Source: Limnanthes douglasii subsp. nivea
Lineage: Eukaryota > Streptophyta > Magnoliopsida > Brassicales > Limnanthaceae
NCBI GenBank assembly: GCA_036936605.1
Contig: JAUPFV010000001.1
Span: 117,374,771-117,438,770, forward strand
DNA: 64,000 nt
Reading direction: 5' to 3'
Numbering within the stretch: position 1 is the stretch's first letter; every line of letters starts with the position of its first letter. Position numbers and translations under genes: made by a program. Below the pieces are notes generated by a model. That model was not told the origin of the DNA. It worked only from the letters and a program-made list of their open reading frames with translations, and made no database searches. This document shows positions 61,841 to 64,000 of this stretch, in pieces.

Positions 61841-61990
61841 ATGTAGTATATTACCTTGCATCTATCATGTGATGTAACGTCCCACATCTTCATATGATGT
61901 ATTGTCTCGCATATATTATATGATATATTGTATTGCATCTATCATGTAGTGTATTATCTCGCATCTATCACGTAGTGTACATGTATGGCA
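61841..61990. repeat. TCTCGCAT minisatellite, block 3
   Basis: Repeats of ATCTATCATGTGATGTA, with GTCTCGCATATATTATATGA and TATCTCGCATCTATCACGTA, at about 35-bp spacing. Confidence 0.7.
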
Positions 61991-62031
61991 TATCATATTT
62001 ACTAAAGTATTTATTTTTGTTTTAGGTTTTT

Positions 62032-62141
62032 GAAGGAGAATTGACCCTAACAAATGAAGAAGAAAAAGTATTTGGTAGAGATGGCCAACAATATGAAGAT
62101 ATTGATATGGAGGAAAAAGACAAAAAGAGGTTTGTGGGGAG
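62032..62141 (+). other. Exon-like unrecognised coding fragment
   Basis: After TTTTTGTTTTAG, an acceptor-like sequence, an open stretch encodes ELTLTNEEEKVFGRDGQQYE and a Lys/Glu-rich continuation up to an LTR-like boundary at 62142. The open frame runs on into the LTR to 62235. No family was recognised. Confidence 0.35.
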
Positions 62142-62290
62142 TGTTAGAGATGTAAAGCCTAGGCCCATTAGCCCATATAGTTTGTCTATAAATAATATCT
62201 TTATACTCTATGTAATTTGTACACTTTCTAAATAATACAAAAACCCTAATAGATTTAAGCGAATCATTCTTCTTCTCTCATCTTGTATCT
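62142..62290 (+). repeat. Probable copia-type LTR fragment
   Basis: TGTTAGAGATGTAAAGCCTA begins a segment with GGCCCATTAGCCC, a TATA box (CTATAAATAATATC), and a following ATACAAAAACCCTAATAG stretch. This is the usual layout of a small plant LTR promoter. Its right end merges into the minisatellite and could not be fixed, and no PBS was found. Confidence 0.45.
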
Positions 62291-62740
62291 CATCTATCAT
62301 CTGTAGTCTCGTATTGTACATTACTCATTTATCACTAGTCTTGCATTACTCGTATATCACTAGTCTCGCATTACTCATTTATTACTAGTCTCGCTTGTAA
62401 TTAGCTATGAAATTTGTCTCACATCTTTTGTTTATAAGTTGTTTTGCATCTATCATATTTTCATGGTCTTGCATTACTTATTTATATTTATTCTTGCATA
62501 TAGTCAGCTATGCGTTATATCACATTCTTCATTTAAAACTAGTCTCACATTTTGTATTTTCGTGGTTTTGTATCTTACATTTTTTATTTATATGGTCACA
62601 CATTGCGCTTTTATAAATACTTTTGTATGTACTAAGCTAAACATTGTCTCACATTCTTTATTTAAAATTAGTTTCGCATTGTAGTTTTCTGGTCTCGCAT
62701 CCTGCAATTTAATTTTGCTCGGTCTCATATTTAATATTCG
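62291..62740. repeat. TCTCGCAT minisatellite, block 4
   Basis: Dense repeats: ATTACTCATTTATCACTAGT and TCTCGCATTACTCATTTATT, then longer units with CACATTCTTCATTTAAAACT. The overlapping small open frames are repeat translations rich in Phe, Ile and Leu. Confidence 0.78.
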
Positions 62741-63530
62741 GGTTTATTTACTTTGCAGATGGTTAACTTGAAAAACACACCAACAATCGAACATACGTCC
62801 AGCAAATTTATTGACTTACAAATAGTAGGTGAATTAGAGAATATGGAAATTGTTATTAAAAAGTATGCAAAAAATATTGAAGAACTAAAATAGTCAACGA
62901 AAGACAAGGCCATATCATATATAAAGAGCGAGATTGAAAAAAAAGATGGAACTTGAAAAAACTCTTTAACTGCTTATATTCAAAGTAAGCACGGAGGTAT
63001 AAAAGCCACCGATAAGATATTTAAAACATATGAAAGGATAAAAACATGTACAAAAAATTCAAGGCATGTATTAAGGTTTATCTTGATGCGAAAAATAAGG
63101 AAAATATGTGTGATCCTACCGATAGGCCTCTTGATGTACAGGTACACGTCTTTACGACTATAAAAGATATAAATTTTGTACATAAGCCTTCTAATATACA
63201 CAAGGATCATCTTGTTTATCATGATGAAAAATGGTTATACAGGAGCATTATCACCCTCATTCTAATTAAATAGAAAAACAAGACCCTTCTGCAATAAAAA
63301 GGATCCTCCCACTGTATAGGAGCATCATAACCAACAAATAGATAATGTTTCTTTGGAGAAAAAAATAATCTAGATTGTTCAAAAAGAGAATCTTATTGAT
63401 CATCAAATGCAAAACGTTGAACTGATGAGTGCTTTGGAGAAGTAGGTGATATTGGATTCTTTCATCTTGATAAATGTGTTAAACCTATGTATTATTGTAA
63501 TTTTATGAACCTATGTATTTATTTGTGTAT
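62741..63530 (+). other. Unrecognised gene-like fragments
   Basis: After TTTACTTTGCAG, a plausible acceptor, an ATG at 62760 opens a frame starting MVNLKNTPTIEHTSSKFIDL and stopping at 62893. A second open piece, 63046-63273, encodes KNKENMCDPTDRPLDVQVHV. Composition is Lys-rich with codon-like texture. No known domain was recognised and no complete gene could be assembled. They could be worn exons of a captured gene or part of an unknown element. Confidence 0.35.
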
Positions 63531-64000
63531 TAACCATTTTTTTTGCTTATATCTTATAATACATGGTCTCATATTAAATTTGTAATATTTTATCTCACGT
63601 GATAGAGTCTCGCATATGTACGGCCTAATCTCACATGTCATATGTCCTACATTTTTCACATATTCATACACCTGTAATTGTCTCGCATTTTGGGTTTTTT
63701 CTTGGTTTTCTAATTCGTTATTGGCTGGTCTTGCATTACTAATATACAAGTTTTGTATGTGCCCCTACTGTTGTACATGATAATCATGCTTTACAATACC
63801 TGGAAAAAAGAATGCAGCTCATCAAGACATGGAAAATGAGATTCTCATTAAGACATAAAAGATTTTAAATTGATTATTGTCGTGGAGAATGGGGTAAACC
63901 TGGTTGGGAAAACGATAAAAAACCGGAAAATATTTATGTGACGGGTCATATATATCATCTTATCTATCATCTCTCACCATCTCTGGTCTCACATATATCA
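63531..64000. repeat. TCTCGCAT minisatellite, block 5 and window end
   Basis: Repeats at 63550-63740 (GTCTCGCATATGTACGG, TTGTCTCGCATTTTGGG) and again from about 63945 to the window end (ATCTATCATCTCTCACCATC). Between them, 63840-63940 contains a short open stretch with GEWGKPGWENDKKPENIYV that was not recognised. Confidence 0.65.

Noticed and set aside
62407..62684. Phe/Leu/Ile-rich frames suggestive of membrane proteins
   Set aside because: They are translations of the TCTCGCAT minisatellite.

Overview
This window is nuclear DNA from a flowering plant, almost certainly a eudicot. The evidence is spliced genes with GT-AG introns, a plastid-type K+/H+ antiporter, a FAR1-derived plant transcription factor, plant Tat-lineage Ty3/gypsy and Ty1/copia elements with tRNA-type primer sites, L1-type LINEs, a TRIM, a hAT, MITEs and long AT-rich intergenic DNA. 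The genus cannot be read from the sequence.

Layout. 1-5.2 kb: 5' part of a minus-strand Tat-type LTR retrotransposon (LTR, PBS, gag-protease, RT, two RNase H domains, start of integrase) carrying a stop and several frameshifts. 5.2-13.3 kb: old DNA with a decayed minus-strand Tat element (8.7-12.4 kb) that seems to have lost its RT. 13.4-15.4 kb: 5'-truncated LINE with an exact 17-bp target duplication. 15.4-24.5 kb: gene-free DNA with a candidate copia LTR plus PBS, a decayed copia gag-protease fragment, a 250-bp foldback MITE and a minisatellite. 24.9-28.7 kb: decayed LINE interrupted by a solo LTR of the same family as the first element. 29.2-29.6 kb: another minisatellite.

Gene island, 30.5-42.8 kb. 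Two convergent genes: a KEA1/KEA2-type plastid K+/H+ antiporter (20 coding exons, 1,211 aa, + strand) and a taspase-like threonine aspartase (10 exons, 411 aa, - strand). Their stop codons are about 0.4 kb apart. 43.4-47.5 kb holds a LINE 3' half with RNase H and the 5' part of another Tat element. 48.0-49.6 kb is a tandem TRIM (LTR-internal-LTR-internal-LTR) bounded by the 5-bp duplication TAAAC. A minisatellite follows to 50.8 kb.

53.2-55.3 kb: a FAR1-related-factor gene (216 aa, - strand) whose ATG appears to be assembled across a splice junction. 55.8-58.6 kb: a non-autonomous hAT element with a near-perfect 8-bp duplication, subterminal repeats, a relict TATA promoter and a compound hairpin. 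60-64 kb: a mosaic of TCTCGCAT-type minisatellite blocks, an LTR fragment and unrecognised gene-like pieces. The three intact-looking genes have no evident functional link. Everything else is mobile-element history.
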